DNA from: Halosegnis rubeus
GTDB taxonomy: Archaea; Halobacteriota; Halobacteria; Halobacteriales; Haloarculaceae
DNA length: 54,759 nt
Direction: 5' to 3'
Assembly (NCBI RefSeq): GCF_009184545.1
Contig: NZ_QJOW01000009.1
Coordinates: 1 to 54,759, forward strand
The notes under the pieces were generated by a model that searched no databases, had not been told where the DNA came from, and saw only the letters and a program-made list of their open reading frames with translations. A program made the position numbers and the translations under genes. Positions 37,000 to 44,832 of the stretch are shown here, one piece after another; position 1 is the first letter of the stretch, and each line of letters begins with the position of its first letter.

Positions 37000-38934
37000 G
37001 TGAACTGCTTGGTAGTGGGGGCAGGCAGCGTGGCACGCGAGTACGTCGACGGCATCGCGGACGCGAATCTCCAGCCCGTCGGCGTCTGTGACCTCGACCG
37101 CGACCGCGCGACCGCGCTCGCGGGGCAAATCGACGCGACCGCCTACACCGACCTCGATGCGATGCTCGCCGCCGAATCCGCGCCGCTCGTCGTGAACCTC
37201 ACGAGCCACGGGGCACACGCGCCGGTGACGCGTACCTGTCTCGATGCGGGCCGACACGTCTTCTCGGAGAAGCCGCTGGCGGTGGACGCGGCGACCGCAG
37301 CCGACCTCGTTGCGCTCGCTCGCGACCGAGGTCTCGCGCTCGGCTGCGCGCCGGCGAACCCTACCGGCGACGTGCAGCGACACGCCCGGACGCTGCTCGC
37401 CGACGGGCGACTCGGCGAGGTGCAGTTCGTCACCGCGACCGCGAACGTCGGGCGCGTCGGGGCGTGGCACGACCGTCCAGACTCGTTTCTCCGCGTCGGC
37501 CCGCTGTACGACGGTGGCGTCTACCCCCTCACCCTGCTCGTCGCGTGGTTCGGGCGCGTCGAGTGCGTCCGACGGGCCGACGCCCTCCCGCTGTGGCCCG
37601 GTGGCGCCGACCCGGACGAGAGCTACACCGACGCGCCACACGTCGAGGCGACGCTCGAATTCGCCGACGGCCCGACCGTCGCGCTCCGGGCCAGCTTCTA
37701 CGTCGACCACCGGAGCCGGGAGTTCTACGGCCTGGAGTGTCACGGCGACGACGGTACCCTGTATCTGGACGACACCGGCGCGCTCGCCGCCGAGGCGTCG
37801 GCCGTCACCGTCCGCGGCGGCGACCGCGAGCCGACGACCGCACCCCACCCGGCCCCGCGTCGTGAGCAGTCACGGCTCGAAGCGGTCGAGCGGCTGGCCG
37901 ACTCGGTCCGGCGCGACGCCCCGGACCGGACGACCGCGCGGCGTGGTGCACACGTCGCCGCGGTGTGTAACGCCATCGAGGCCGCCGCGGACGGGGGTGG
38001 TGCGGTGACCGTCGGGAGCGATGCTCCCGCGGGGGCGCGGCCGAAGCGCGTCTGGGAACCCGAATCCAGCACCGCCGACAGGGCGCTGCATCTCCCGCCG
38101 GTCGGCTTCGGCTGTTCGCGCTACCGACACGGCGACTACGTGACGCCGGCACTCGGTGCGGCTGTCGACGCCGGCTACCGGCTGTTCGACACGGCGGAAC
38201 TGTACGGCAACGAGTGGCGACTCGGCGATTTACTCGCCGACGGTCCCGACCGCGACAGCCTCTTGTTACTCGGGAAGCCGTGGCGCACGAACCACGGTCC
38301 CGGCCACCTCGAACGCGCTTGTCGCGGGTCGCTCGCGGAACTCGGTGCCGACGCCTTCGACTGCTACGCGCTCCACTGGCCCGGGGCGTGGGAATACACC
38401 GCCCCGCTGTCGGAGCTTTCGAAGCAGCCAGTCGCCCAACAGGAGCGACTGACCTTCCCGACCGACGCGAACGGCGAGCCGGCCCGCGCGAGCCACACCC
38501 TCCTCGAAACGTGGCAGCGAATGGAGCGGCTCGTCGACGAGCGGCTGGCCCGGACGCTCGGCATCTGTAACGTGACGCTGCCGCAACTCGCCGCGGTCGT
38601 GGACGAGGCGCGAATCCCGCCTGCACTTGTCCAGGTGGAGTCGAATCCGTACGCGCCACGCCACGCCCTGGTCCGGTGGTGTCACCGCCACGGCATTCGG
38701 GTAATCGCCCACTCCCCCCTCTCGGCCGAGCTTCGCGAGGACCCGGTCGTCAGGTCCGTCGCCGACAGACACGAGATCACGCCGACGACCGCGCTGTTGG
38801 CGTGGCAGGTCCAGCGGGGCGTCGTCCCGATCCCGACGACGACCGACCCCGAGCACGCGACGGCGAATCTCGCGGCCGCGCGCCGCCGACTCGACGAGCG
38901 AGCGATGACGCAGTTGGACGGGCTAGTCCGATGA
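37000..38934 (+). CDS. Gfo/Idh/MocA oxidoreductase fused to an aldo-keto reductase
   Basis: The product has about 644 residues. The N-terminal half (1-350) has the Rossmann block LVVGAGSVAREYVDGI and the catalytic-loop FSEKPLAVDA typical of Gfo/Idh/MocA enzymes. The C-terminal half (about 355-644) is an aldo-keto reductase with LPPVGFGCSRYR, a tetrad fitting Asp/Tyr in DTAELYGNE, Lys in LLGKPW and His in YALHWPG, and the NAD(P) block VIAHSPLS. Both halves keep key residues, so both may be active on linked sugar or alcohol intermediates. GTG 37000 (MNCLVVGAG) was preferred. ATG 36967 is the alternative. Confidence 0.88.
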   Translation: MNCLVVGAGSVAREYVDGIADANLQPVGVCDLDRDRATALAGQIDATAYTDLDAMLAAESAPLVVNLTSHGAHAPVTRTCLDAGRHVFSEKPLAVDAATAADLVALARDRGLALGCAPANPTGDVQRHARTLLADGRLGEVQFVTATANVGRVGAWHDRPDSFLRVGPLYDGGVYPLTLLVAWFGRVECVRRADALPLWPGGADPDESYTDAPHVEATLEFADGPTVALRASFYVDHRSREFYGLECHGDDGTLYLDDTGALAAEASAVTVRGGDREPTTAPHPAPRREQSRLEAVERLADSVRRDAPDRTTARRGAHVAAVCNAIEAAADGGGAVTVGSDAPAGARPKRVWEPESSTADRALHLPPVGFGCSRYRHGDYVTPALGAAVDAGYRLFDTAELYGNEWRLGDLLADGPDRDSLLLLGKPWRTNHGPGHLERACRGSLAELGADAFDCYALHWPGAWEYTAPLSELSKQPVAQQERLTFPTDANGEPARASHTLLETWQRMERLVDERLARTLGICNVTLPQLAAVVDEARIPPALVQVESNPYAPRHALVRWCHRHGIRVIAHSPLSAELREDPVVRSVADRHEITPTTALLAWQVQRGVVPIPTTTDPEHATANLAAARRRLDERAMTQLDGLVR

Positions 38935-39737
38935 GCCTGAACTCGTTGCGCCGACGCTGGTGGGGCGTCCTCGTCGCGAGTACCCTCGCGACCGGAACAG
39001 TCGGTGCGCTCGTCGCGCGCCAGCTCTCGCCGGCTGCGGGCGGACGGTGGTTCGCCGGTGCGCTCGCTCCGGTCGTGTTTCTCGCGTGGTTCCTCCGACG
39101 CACGCTCCCCGAGAATCGCCCACCCGATGACGCCCCCGGCTCGGGCGTGTATCAGACGCTCGGGCTGGCGAACGGTATCACGGTCGCGCGCGGCTGGCTC
39201 TACGCGTGTCTGGGCGGGTTCGTGCTCGTCGTCCCGCCGGCCGGGACGCCGTGGCGGTGGCTGCCGGCCGTCGCGTACAGCGCCGGTATCGGGCTCGACT
39301 GGGTTGACGGCGCGACGGCCCGCACCGTGAGCCGGCGGACGCGACTGGGCGAGCGGCTCGACCTCGCGTTCGACACCATGGGATTCCTGCTCGCGCCGGT
39401 CGTCGGCGTGGTCTGGGGTGCGCTCCCGGTGTGGTATCTGTCGGTGTCGGCCGCCCGATATCTGTTCAAACTCGGCTGCTGGCTCCGCGAGCGCCGCGGG
39501 CTTCCCGTCGGGGAGCTGCCGGAGAGCCGCGTCCGGCGACCGCTCGCCGCCCTCCAGATGCTCACTATCGCCGTCGCGCTCGTGCCACCTGTCCCGGCGA
39601 GCGTCTCCTGGCCACTCGCAACCGCGGCCATGATTCCAACGCTCGTGGTGTTCCTCCGGGATTATCTGTCGGTTACCGGACGACGGAACGAAGCAAACGC
39701 TAAAGAACGTACACCCGTAACCCGAGTAGATGACTGA
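38931..39737 (+). CDS. CDP-alcohol phosphatidyltransferase family membrane protein
   Basis: The product has 268 residues with about six to eight hydrophobic segments. The complete family signature is present near 120: DWVDGATARTVSRRTRLGER continuing LDLAFD fits D-x2-D-G-x2-A-R-x8-G-x3-D-x3-D. These enzymes move a phospho-alcohol from a CDP donor to an alcohol in the membrane. Its ATG overlaps the fusion oxidoreductase stop (ATGA). Acceptor and product are unknown. The setting suggests a non-standard head group. Confidence 0.9.
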   Translation: MSLNSLRRRWWGVLVASTLATGTVGALVARQLSPAAGGRWFAGALAPVVFLAWFLRRTLPENRPPDDAPGSGVYQTLGLANGITVARGWLYACLGGFVLVVPPAGTPWRWLPAVAYSAGIGLDWVDGATARTVSRRTRLGERLDLAFDTMGFLLAPVVGVVWGALPVWYLSVSAARYLFKLGCWLRERRGLPVGELPESRVRRPLAALQMLTIAVALVPPVPASVSWPLATAAMIPTLVVFLRDYLSVTGRRNEANAKERTPVTRVDD

Positions 39738-40515
39738 CGTGTCACACGATGGCACCCGGATGGTCGCCCTACAGATCGACGACTACGGTCCGTGGACGAC
39801 CACGCCGGAGCCACGACGGGAGACGGACTTACAGGCGCTCCAATCGCGGCTGTTCGCGACCGTCGCCGACTTCTTCGCCCGGTTCGACGGGTACGCCTTC
39901 GCAGACCGCTACGACAACATGATCGGCGTCGCGAACGGGGCCGGCCCGGCGATTTTCGAACGGCTCCAGACGCAGGTCGCGAATCAGTACCCAGTAACCG
40001 TGAGCGTCGGCGTCGGCACGGCCGGAACGCCTCGCACGGCCCTCGAAGCCGCCAACGGCGTCCTCCAGCAGGCCGGCAGCGCACAGGACGCAGACCGGAC
40101 CGAGGTCCACGACCACCGGGTCGTCGACGACGCGACCGCGGGAACCGTGACGATCGCCCACTTCGACGTGGTGGACGCGACTGGCACACTGACCGACCGC
40201 GTCTCCTCTGCCGAGGCGAGCCACACCATCCGCCGGGCGGTACTCGAACTCCGCGAACAGATGTGGGAGCGTCACGGGGCGGTCACCCAGTTCGTCGGCG
40301 GCGACAACGCCATCGCCGTCTGTCCGTCGCTGACGCCGTCGACGCTCGACTCCGTCAACGACCACGTCCGGGAGACGACGGGGGTGGAGCTACAGGTCGG
40401 TGTCGGACGCGGGCCGACCGCCCACGCGGCCGGCGACGGCGCGAAACACGCACTCGAACACTGCCGCGAGACGGGCGAGCGCATTCACGCCGCGTTCAGC
40501 CTCGTCGAACGATGA
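39730..40515 (+). CDS. GTP cyclohydrolase III (ArfA type)
   Basis: The product has 261 residues. Two GGDEF-like halves are visible: FDGYAFADRYDNMIGVANG near 55 and GAVTQFVGGDNAIAVCPS near 180, with a basic/acidic linker. The archaeal enzyme opens GTP to a formylamino-pyrimidinone ribotide, the first step towards riboflavin and F420/deazaflavin. The start overlaps the preceding stop by eight bases. Here it sits in a lipid/glyco cluster rather than with ribH or other riboflavin genes, so it may feed a different pathway. Confidence 0.88.
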   Translation: MTDVSHDGTRMVALQIDDYGPWTTTPEPRRETDLQALQSRLFATVADFFARFDGYAFADRYDNMIGVANGAGPAIFERLQTQVANQYPVTVSVGVGTAGTPRTALEAANGVLQQAGSAQDADRTEVHDHRVVDDATAGTVTIAHFDVVDATGTLTDRVSSAEASHTIRRAVLELREQMWERHGAVTQFVGGDNAIAVCPSLTPSTLDSVNDHVRETTGVELQVGVGRGPTAHAAGDGAKHALEHCRETGERIHAAFSLVER

Positions 40516-41513
40516 TCGACGCGCGCCGACTCTACTTCACGGACCCCTGCGAGGTCGAGGTCAGATCCGTCACGCTGGACGCCCCCGAGGAGGGCGAAGT
40601 CGTCGTCGAGACGGCCGAGTCGGGCATTAGTCCCGGCTCCGAGCTGCTCGTTTACCGCGGCGAGTTCCCCGAAGAGACCGCCGTCGACGAGACCATTGAG
40701 GCGCTCGCCGGCACCTTCGAGTACCCGCTGCCGTACGGCTACGCTGCCGTGGGTACCGTCACCGACTGTGGCGCGGGCGTCGACGAGTCGTGGCGCGGTC
40801 GGACCGTCTTCGCGTTCGAGCCACACGCAGACCGGTTCGTCGCGTCCACAGACACGCTCGTCCCCTTGCGCGAGGGAATCACACCGACGGAAGCGACTCT
40901 GCTCCCGTCGGTAGAGACCGCCACGAATCTCGTCCTCGACGGGAACCCCCGCGTCGGGGAGGAGGTCGTCGTCTTCGGCGCGGGACTGGTCGGACTGTGT
41001 ACCGTCCACGTCCTCTCGCAGTTTCCGCTCTCGAATCTCACCGTCGTCGAGCCTGTTGCCACCCGCCGGCGACTGGCAGCGCAGTTCGGCGCGGACCGAG
41101 CTATCGCGCCCGCGGCCGTCGGCAGCGACGCCGCACCCTCGGCCGTCGACATGGTGTACGAGCTGTCCGGGCAACCGGCGACGCTCGACGACGCAATCGA
41201 GACGGTCGGCTACGACGGGCGCGTCGTCGTCGGCTCGTGGTACGGCAAGAAGCGCGCTCCGATTAATCTCGGCGGGTCGTTCCACCGCGAGCGCATCAGC
41301 CTCGAATCCAGTCAGGTAAGCACCATCGACCCCGACCTCCGGGGTCGGTGGGACCGCGAACGCCGGTTCGACGTGGCGTTTGACCACCTCCAGACGCTCG
41401 ACACCGAGCGGCTGTGCGGTGAGGCGTTCGCCTTCGACGCCGCAGCCGACGCCTACCGGACACTCGCGGACGGCACCGTCAAGCGACCACACGTCACCTT
41501 CACCTATCGATGA
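40512..41513 (+). CDS. MDR-superfamily dehydrogenase without zinc-site motif
   Basis: The product has 333 residues. The N-terminal GroES-like part has VVETAESGISPGSELLVYRG, similar to BchC-like members. The Rossmann domain has VVFGAGLVGLCTVHVLSQF near 158. The classical catalytic GHE zinc signature and the four-cysteine structural lobe are absent, so it is probably a zinc-free NAD(P) oxidoreductase. It is coupled by ATGA overlaps to both neighbours, the GTP cyclohydrolase and the PTPS homologue. Confidence 0.85.
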   Translation: MIDARRLYFTDPCEVEVRSVTLDAPEEGEVVVETAESGISPGSELLVYRGEFPEETAVDETIEALAGTFEYPLPYGYAAVGTVTDCGAGVDESWRGRTVFAFEPHADRFVASTDTLVPLREGITPTEATLLPSVETATNLVLDGNPRVGEEVVVFGAGLVGLCTVHVLSQFPLSNLTVVEPVATRRRLAAQFGADRAIAPAAVGSDAAPSAVDMVYELSGQPATLDDAIETVGYDGRVVVGSWYGKKRAPINLGGSFHRERISLESSQVSTIDPDLRGRWDRERRFDVAFDHLQTLDTERLCGEAFAFDAAADAYRTLADGTVKRPHVTFTYR

Positions 41514-41920
41514 CAGACACCACACCCCAGCCAGCCGAGTCGTACACGCTCACCGTCCGCCGTGAGTTCGTCGCCCAACACTACCTCACCGTCCCCGATC
41601 CCGGTCCCGTCGAGGGGGAGCCACACAGCCACGTCTTCACGGCCGAGGTGGAGTTCGCCGGGGCGACGCTGGACGAGTTCGGCTATCTCGTCGACATCGA
41701 CGCCGTCGAGGAGCGACTCGACGCGCTTGAAAACCGCTACCGGGACACCCTGCTCAACGACCTCCCCGAGTTCGACGGGGCGAATCCGAGCGTCGAGCGG
41801 TTCGCGAAAGCGTTCGGCGACCGACTGGTCGAGCATCTCGCCGACCCGAACCCGACCGCGCTCACGGTTCGACTCTGGGAGGACGACCTCGCGTGGGCGA
41901 GCCACGAGCGTCGACTGTGA
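41510..41920 (+). CDS. 6-pyruvoyl-tetrahydropterin synthase homologue lacking cysteine
   Basis: The product has 136 residues of the PTPS/QueD fold. The zinc-binding histidines fit H24 (FVAQHYLTV) and H39/H41 (EPHSHVFTAEV). The protein has no cysteine at all, so the usual catalytic Cys of PTPS and QueD is missing. The normal active-site His after the first helix is also replaced (ALENRYRDTLLND). It therefore probably does not make 6-carboxytetrahydropterin in the standard way. Its ATG overlaps the dehydrogenase stop. Confidence 0.85.
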   Translation: MTDTTPQPAESYTLTVRREFVAQHYLTVPDPGPVEGEPHSHVFTAEVEFAGATLDEFGYLVDIDAVEERLDALENRYRDTLLNDLPEFDGANPSVERFAKAFGDRLVEHLADPNPTALTVRLWEDDLAWASHERRL

Positions 41921-42717
41921 CCGCCGACGGCCACGACCACGGACAGCGGCGCTATCTGACGGCCAAACACAGCGTCGACGAGCGCGCGCGCAACGACCGC
42001 GTTCGCCGCCGACTGCTCGCGGAGCTACCGGCGACCCCGCGTGTCGTCGAGTGGGGTCCCGGCGTCGGGCTGTCGGTTCCGACGCTGACCGAGTGGACGA
42101 GTCTCGACTCCTACCACGGCGTCGAGACCGACCCGAGGCTGGCGGCGTTCGCCCGGTCGCTCGTCTCGCGGCTGTTCGCTCGACGCGAGGCGGAGCTCTC
42201 CGAGATGCAGTTCACCGTCGGCGACGCACTCGCGACCGAGACGGAGCCGTGTGACCTGCTGTACGCGCAGTCCTTCTTCGACCTCGTGTCGACGGCTGGA
42301 GCGCTCGACGCCGTGGAGGAGCGCGTCGCAGCCGGCGGCGTCGCGTACGCGCCGCTCACGTTCGACGGGAAGACGACGTTTCTCCCCCGCCACCCCGACG
42401 ACGAGACGGTGCTCGGGGCGTTTCACGACACCATCGACGCGACGGACGGACAGAGCCGCGCGGCGACCACGCTCCTCAACGCGCTCGGCGAGCGCGACGC
42501 GACGGTGCTTGCGGTCGGCAGCTCCGACTGGATGGTCCGACCACACGCGGGCGAGTATCCGGCCGACGAGCGCTACTTCCTGTCGTCGATTCTCGACATC
42601 ATCGAGGATGCGCTCGGCGAGCACGCCGCGGAGTGGCTCGCGGCGCGACGGGCACAGCTCGCCGAAGACCGGCTCACCTACGTGGCGAACAACCACGACG
42701 TGGTGTGGCGGCCCTGA
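41917..42717 (+). CDS. SAM-dependent methyltransferase-like protein
   Basis: The product has 266 residues. Motif I is PRVVEWGPGVGLSVPTLTEW near 44, motif II is SYHGVETDPRLAAF, and the later DLLYAQSFFDLVSTAGALDA block fits a class I methyltransferase core. A C-terminal helical part (about 170-266) may bind the substrate. GTG 41917 overlaps the PTPS stop (GTGA) and was chosen over GTG 41893. Target unknown, though its position suggests a small-molecule or lipid substrate of the same pathway. Confidence 0.82.
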   Translation: MTADGHDHGQRRYLTAKHSVDERARNDRVRRRLLAELPATPRVVEWGPGVGLSVPTLTEWTSLDSYHGVETDPRLAAFARSLVSRLFARREAELSEMQFTVGDALATETEPCDLLYAQSFFDLVSTAGALDAVEERVAAGGVAYAPLTFDGKTTFLPRHPDDETVLGAFHDTIDATDGQSRAATTLLNALGERDATVLAVGSSDWMVRPHAGEYPADERYFLSSILDIIEDALGEHAAEWLAARRAQLAEDRLTYVANNHDVVWRP

Positions 42718-43257
42718 TTATCGGCCGGTGAGCGGCGACCACCGGGCGAGCACGACCCCGGCGAGCGCGACGGCTCCCGCCCCGATTGCGACCCCGGCGA
42801 CCGTATCCGTCAGGTAGTGCGTGCCGAGATAGACGCGAGAGACGGCCACGAACAGCGCCAGCGGCGCGACGACCGCGACGGGAAGCTTCTCGGAACGCCG
42901 CGCCGTGAGCGCGAACACCGTGCCCGCGGCGGCGTGTCCCGAGGGGAACGAGGACGCGACGGCCTCACCCGTGGTCTGACACACGGGCATGGGTGGAAAC
43001 GGGCGCGCGACGACCGTCATCAGGGTCGCGACGACGAGGCCGGTGACTGCGAGTGCGATACCGGCGCGTTCGGTCTCCTCGCGCCAGCCGGCGGCGAAGA
43101 ACAGTCCGAGAAAGACCAGCGCCGCAGTCGCGGAGCCGAGTCCAGTGACCGAGGTGAGCAGTTTCGTCGCCAGCGGCGCCCGAAGCTCCGCGAGCAGCAG
43201 TGCGGTCTGGGTGTCGAGCGCGAACAGCCAGTCGAGCAGCCTCCCGGGCACGTCCAT
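42718..43257 (-). CDS. PAP2 family phosphatase
   Basis: The product has 179 residues with five to six hydrophobic segments. The three phosphatase motifs are visible: VVARPFPPMP near 82, SSFPSGHAAAG near 102, and SRVYLGTHYLTD near 138. It removes phosphate from a lipid phosphate or similar molecule at the membrane. It converges on the methyltransferase gene with no gap, so co-regulation is not clear, but the activity would suit a pathway ending with a lipid phosphate. Confidence 0.92.
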   Translation of the reverse strand: MDVPGRLLDWLFALDTQTALLLAELRAPLATKLLTSVTGLGSATAALVFLGLFFAAGWREETERAGIALAVTGLVVATLMTVVARPFPPMPVCQTTGEAVASSFPSGHAAAGTVFALTARRSEKLPVAVVAPLALFVAVSRVYLGTHYLTDTVAGVAIGAGAVALAGVVLARWSPLTGR

Positions 43258-43288
43258 CGCCGTACGTATCGAGAGGACGCCGATAGGC

Positions 43289-43753
43289 CTACCGGTGGTC
43301 GCTCGCCCGCGTGCGAAGCGCCCGGCTCACGACCCACGCCGCGACCAGCCAGATGCCCACCTCGATGAAGAAGGAGCGACTCCACAGGTAGTACCAGACG
43401 AACTCGCCCGGGGGAATCGCGAGGGGCGTCGGCGGCTCGACGAGGGGCCACCCGAGGAAGAACGCGTCCGTCGGCCGGCCGTTGACGACGATGTGGAGCG
43501 CGTCGGCAGCGAGATGTGAGACCCACCCGACCGCGAGCGCGAGCCACCGCCCTCCGCGGAGCGCGAGCAGGAGAAACAGCGGCGCGAGGAGCGCGGTGTG
43601 GCCGACGGTGTGAAACAGGTCCACCACGCCCGCCGAGGCGAGCGGCTTGTCCACGAGATCGGGAAGCGCGGCTCCGAGGACGGCGGCGACGACGGACAGC
43701 CCGCGCGCTCGTGCGAGCAACCACGCAATCACGAGATGGGTAGCGAACAGCAC
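43289..43753 (-). CDS. YdjM/DUF457-type membrane metal-dependent hydrolase
   Basis: The product has 154 residues with three to four hydrophobic segments. Candidate metal ligands are LPDLVDK near 30, FHTVGHT near 47, and SHLAADALHI near 80, the pattern of the LexA-binding/YdjM membrane hydrolase family. Substrate unknown. It is followed on the same strand by the PAP2 gene 31 bases downstream. It is preceded by the DRTGG protein gene, which ends eight bases before it begins. Confidence 0.8.
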   Translation of the reverse strand: MLFATHLVIAWLLARARGLSVVAAVLGAALPDLVDKPLASAGVVDLFHTVGHTALLAPLFLLLALRGGRWLALAVGWVSHLAADALHIVVNGRPTDAFFLGWPLVEPPTPLAIPPGEFVWYYLWSRSFFIEVGIWLVAAWVVSRALRTRASDHR

Positions 43754-43761
43754 GGCCGCTC

Positions 43762-44832
43762 TCAGTCCTCGCTGCCCGCGCCGAGGAGCGCGTCCACGTC
43801 GGCGTGTGTCTCCAGCAGGTCACGCACGACCGCGACGGTCTCCTCGTCCTGCGTTCGGCCGCCGCTGATGATGGCCTCGGCTCGGTCGATAGTCGTGAGC
43901 GTGTCACCGGGGACCGAGAGCACGGGCGTGTCCGACTCCTCGGCCTTGCCGAGCACCGACCCCGAGGGCTGGTGGCCGCCGGTGAGGACGAGACACCGGA
44001 CGCTGTTGGCCTCGATAGCCGCGGTCGCGATATCCGAGCGGTCGCCACCGGTGATGACGGCGGTGTCGCGCGAGCGCCGGAAGTGACGAAGCGCGGCCTC
44101 TGCACCCATCGCACCGACGGCGAACCGCTGGACGAGCACGTCCTGATTCCCCTCGACGAGCGTGTCGGCGCCGAGTTCACTCGCCAGCTCTGTGACGGTG
44201 ACGCCAGTCAGTTCGGGGGCGACGGGGAGGATACCGAGCACCGGTACGTCGCGGGTGGAGAGATACGGTACCACGTCTGCCTCGACTGCGTCGTAGGTGG
44301 CGTCGTCGACGCGGTTGAACACGACCCCGGCGAGTCGGTCGCCGACATCCTCGATCGCGGCGATCACGTCGTCGATATCGCCCGGTTCGGTGTACTCGGC
44401 GACGAGCACCACGTCGGCGTCGAGGAGTTCGGCCACCTCGGGGTCGGTTAACCCGACGACGCCGCCCGTGTGCACGTTCCCCCCGCCTTCGATGAACATC
44501 CGGTCCGTTCCGTCGGCGAGACCGTCGTACGCCTCACGAATGCGGTCACGAAGCTCCGTGCTGTCCTCGCGGCCGCGGATTGCTCCCTCGATGAACGTCG
44601 GGGAGTAGACGACCGGTTCCATCTCGTGCATCTCCGCGTCCGTCCCGAGGACGGCCCGCGCGAGCATGGGGTCCTCATCGAGCGTCTTGCCGACGACGCT
44701 CTGGAGGCGTGTCCCCTTCGGTTTCATATACCCGACCGACCGGCCTCGGTCGGCGGCGATGCGAGCAAGCGCGACGGTAATCGCGGTCTTGCCGGTGCGT
44801 TCGGCGGTTGCTGTGACGAGTAACGGGTTCAT
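43762..44832 (-). CDS. Phosphotransacetylase-related P-loop/DRTGG protein
   Basis: The product has 356 residues. An N-terminal dethiobiotin-synthetase-like P-loop domain begins VTATAERTGKTAITVALARI and contains FIEGGGNVHTGG. A C-terminal DRTGG domain (about 220-330) follows with AVITGGDRSDIATAAIEANS. The same arrangement forms the N-terminal part of some phosphotransacetylases but here there is no catalytic acetyltransferase domain. It is coupled to acd (ATGA), so a regulatory or partner role in acetyl-CoA metabolism is likely. Confidence 0.88.
   Translation of the reverse strand: MNPLLVTATAERTGKTAITVALARIAADRGRSVGYMKPKGTRLQSVVGKTLDEDPMLARAVLGTDAEMHEMEPVVYSPTFIEGAIRGREDSTELRDRIREAYDGLADGTDRMFIEGGGNVHTGGVVGLTDPEVAELLDADVVLVAEYTEPGDIDDVIAAIEDVGDRLAGVVFNRVDDATYDAVEADVVPYLSTRDVPVLGILPVAPELTGVTVTELASELGADTLVEGNQDVLVQRFAVGAMGAEAALRHFRRSRDTAVITGGDRSDIATAAIEANSVRCLVLTGGHQPSGSVLGKAEESDTPVLSVPGDTLTTIDRAEAIISGGRTQDEETVAVVRDLLETHADVDALLGAGSED

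Noticed and set aside
35899-37848. 649-codon minus-strand frame across the GT4 gene and the fusion oxidoreductase
   Set aside because: Arg-rich, no motifs, and it spans two divergent real genes and their promoter gap.
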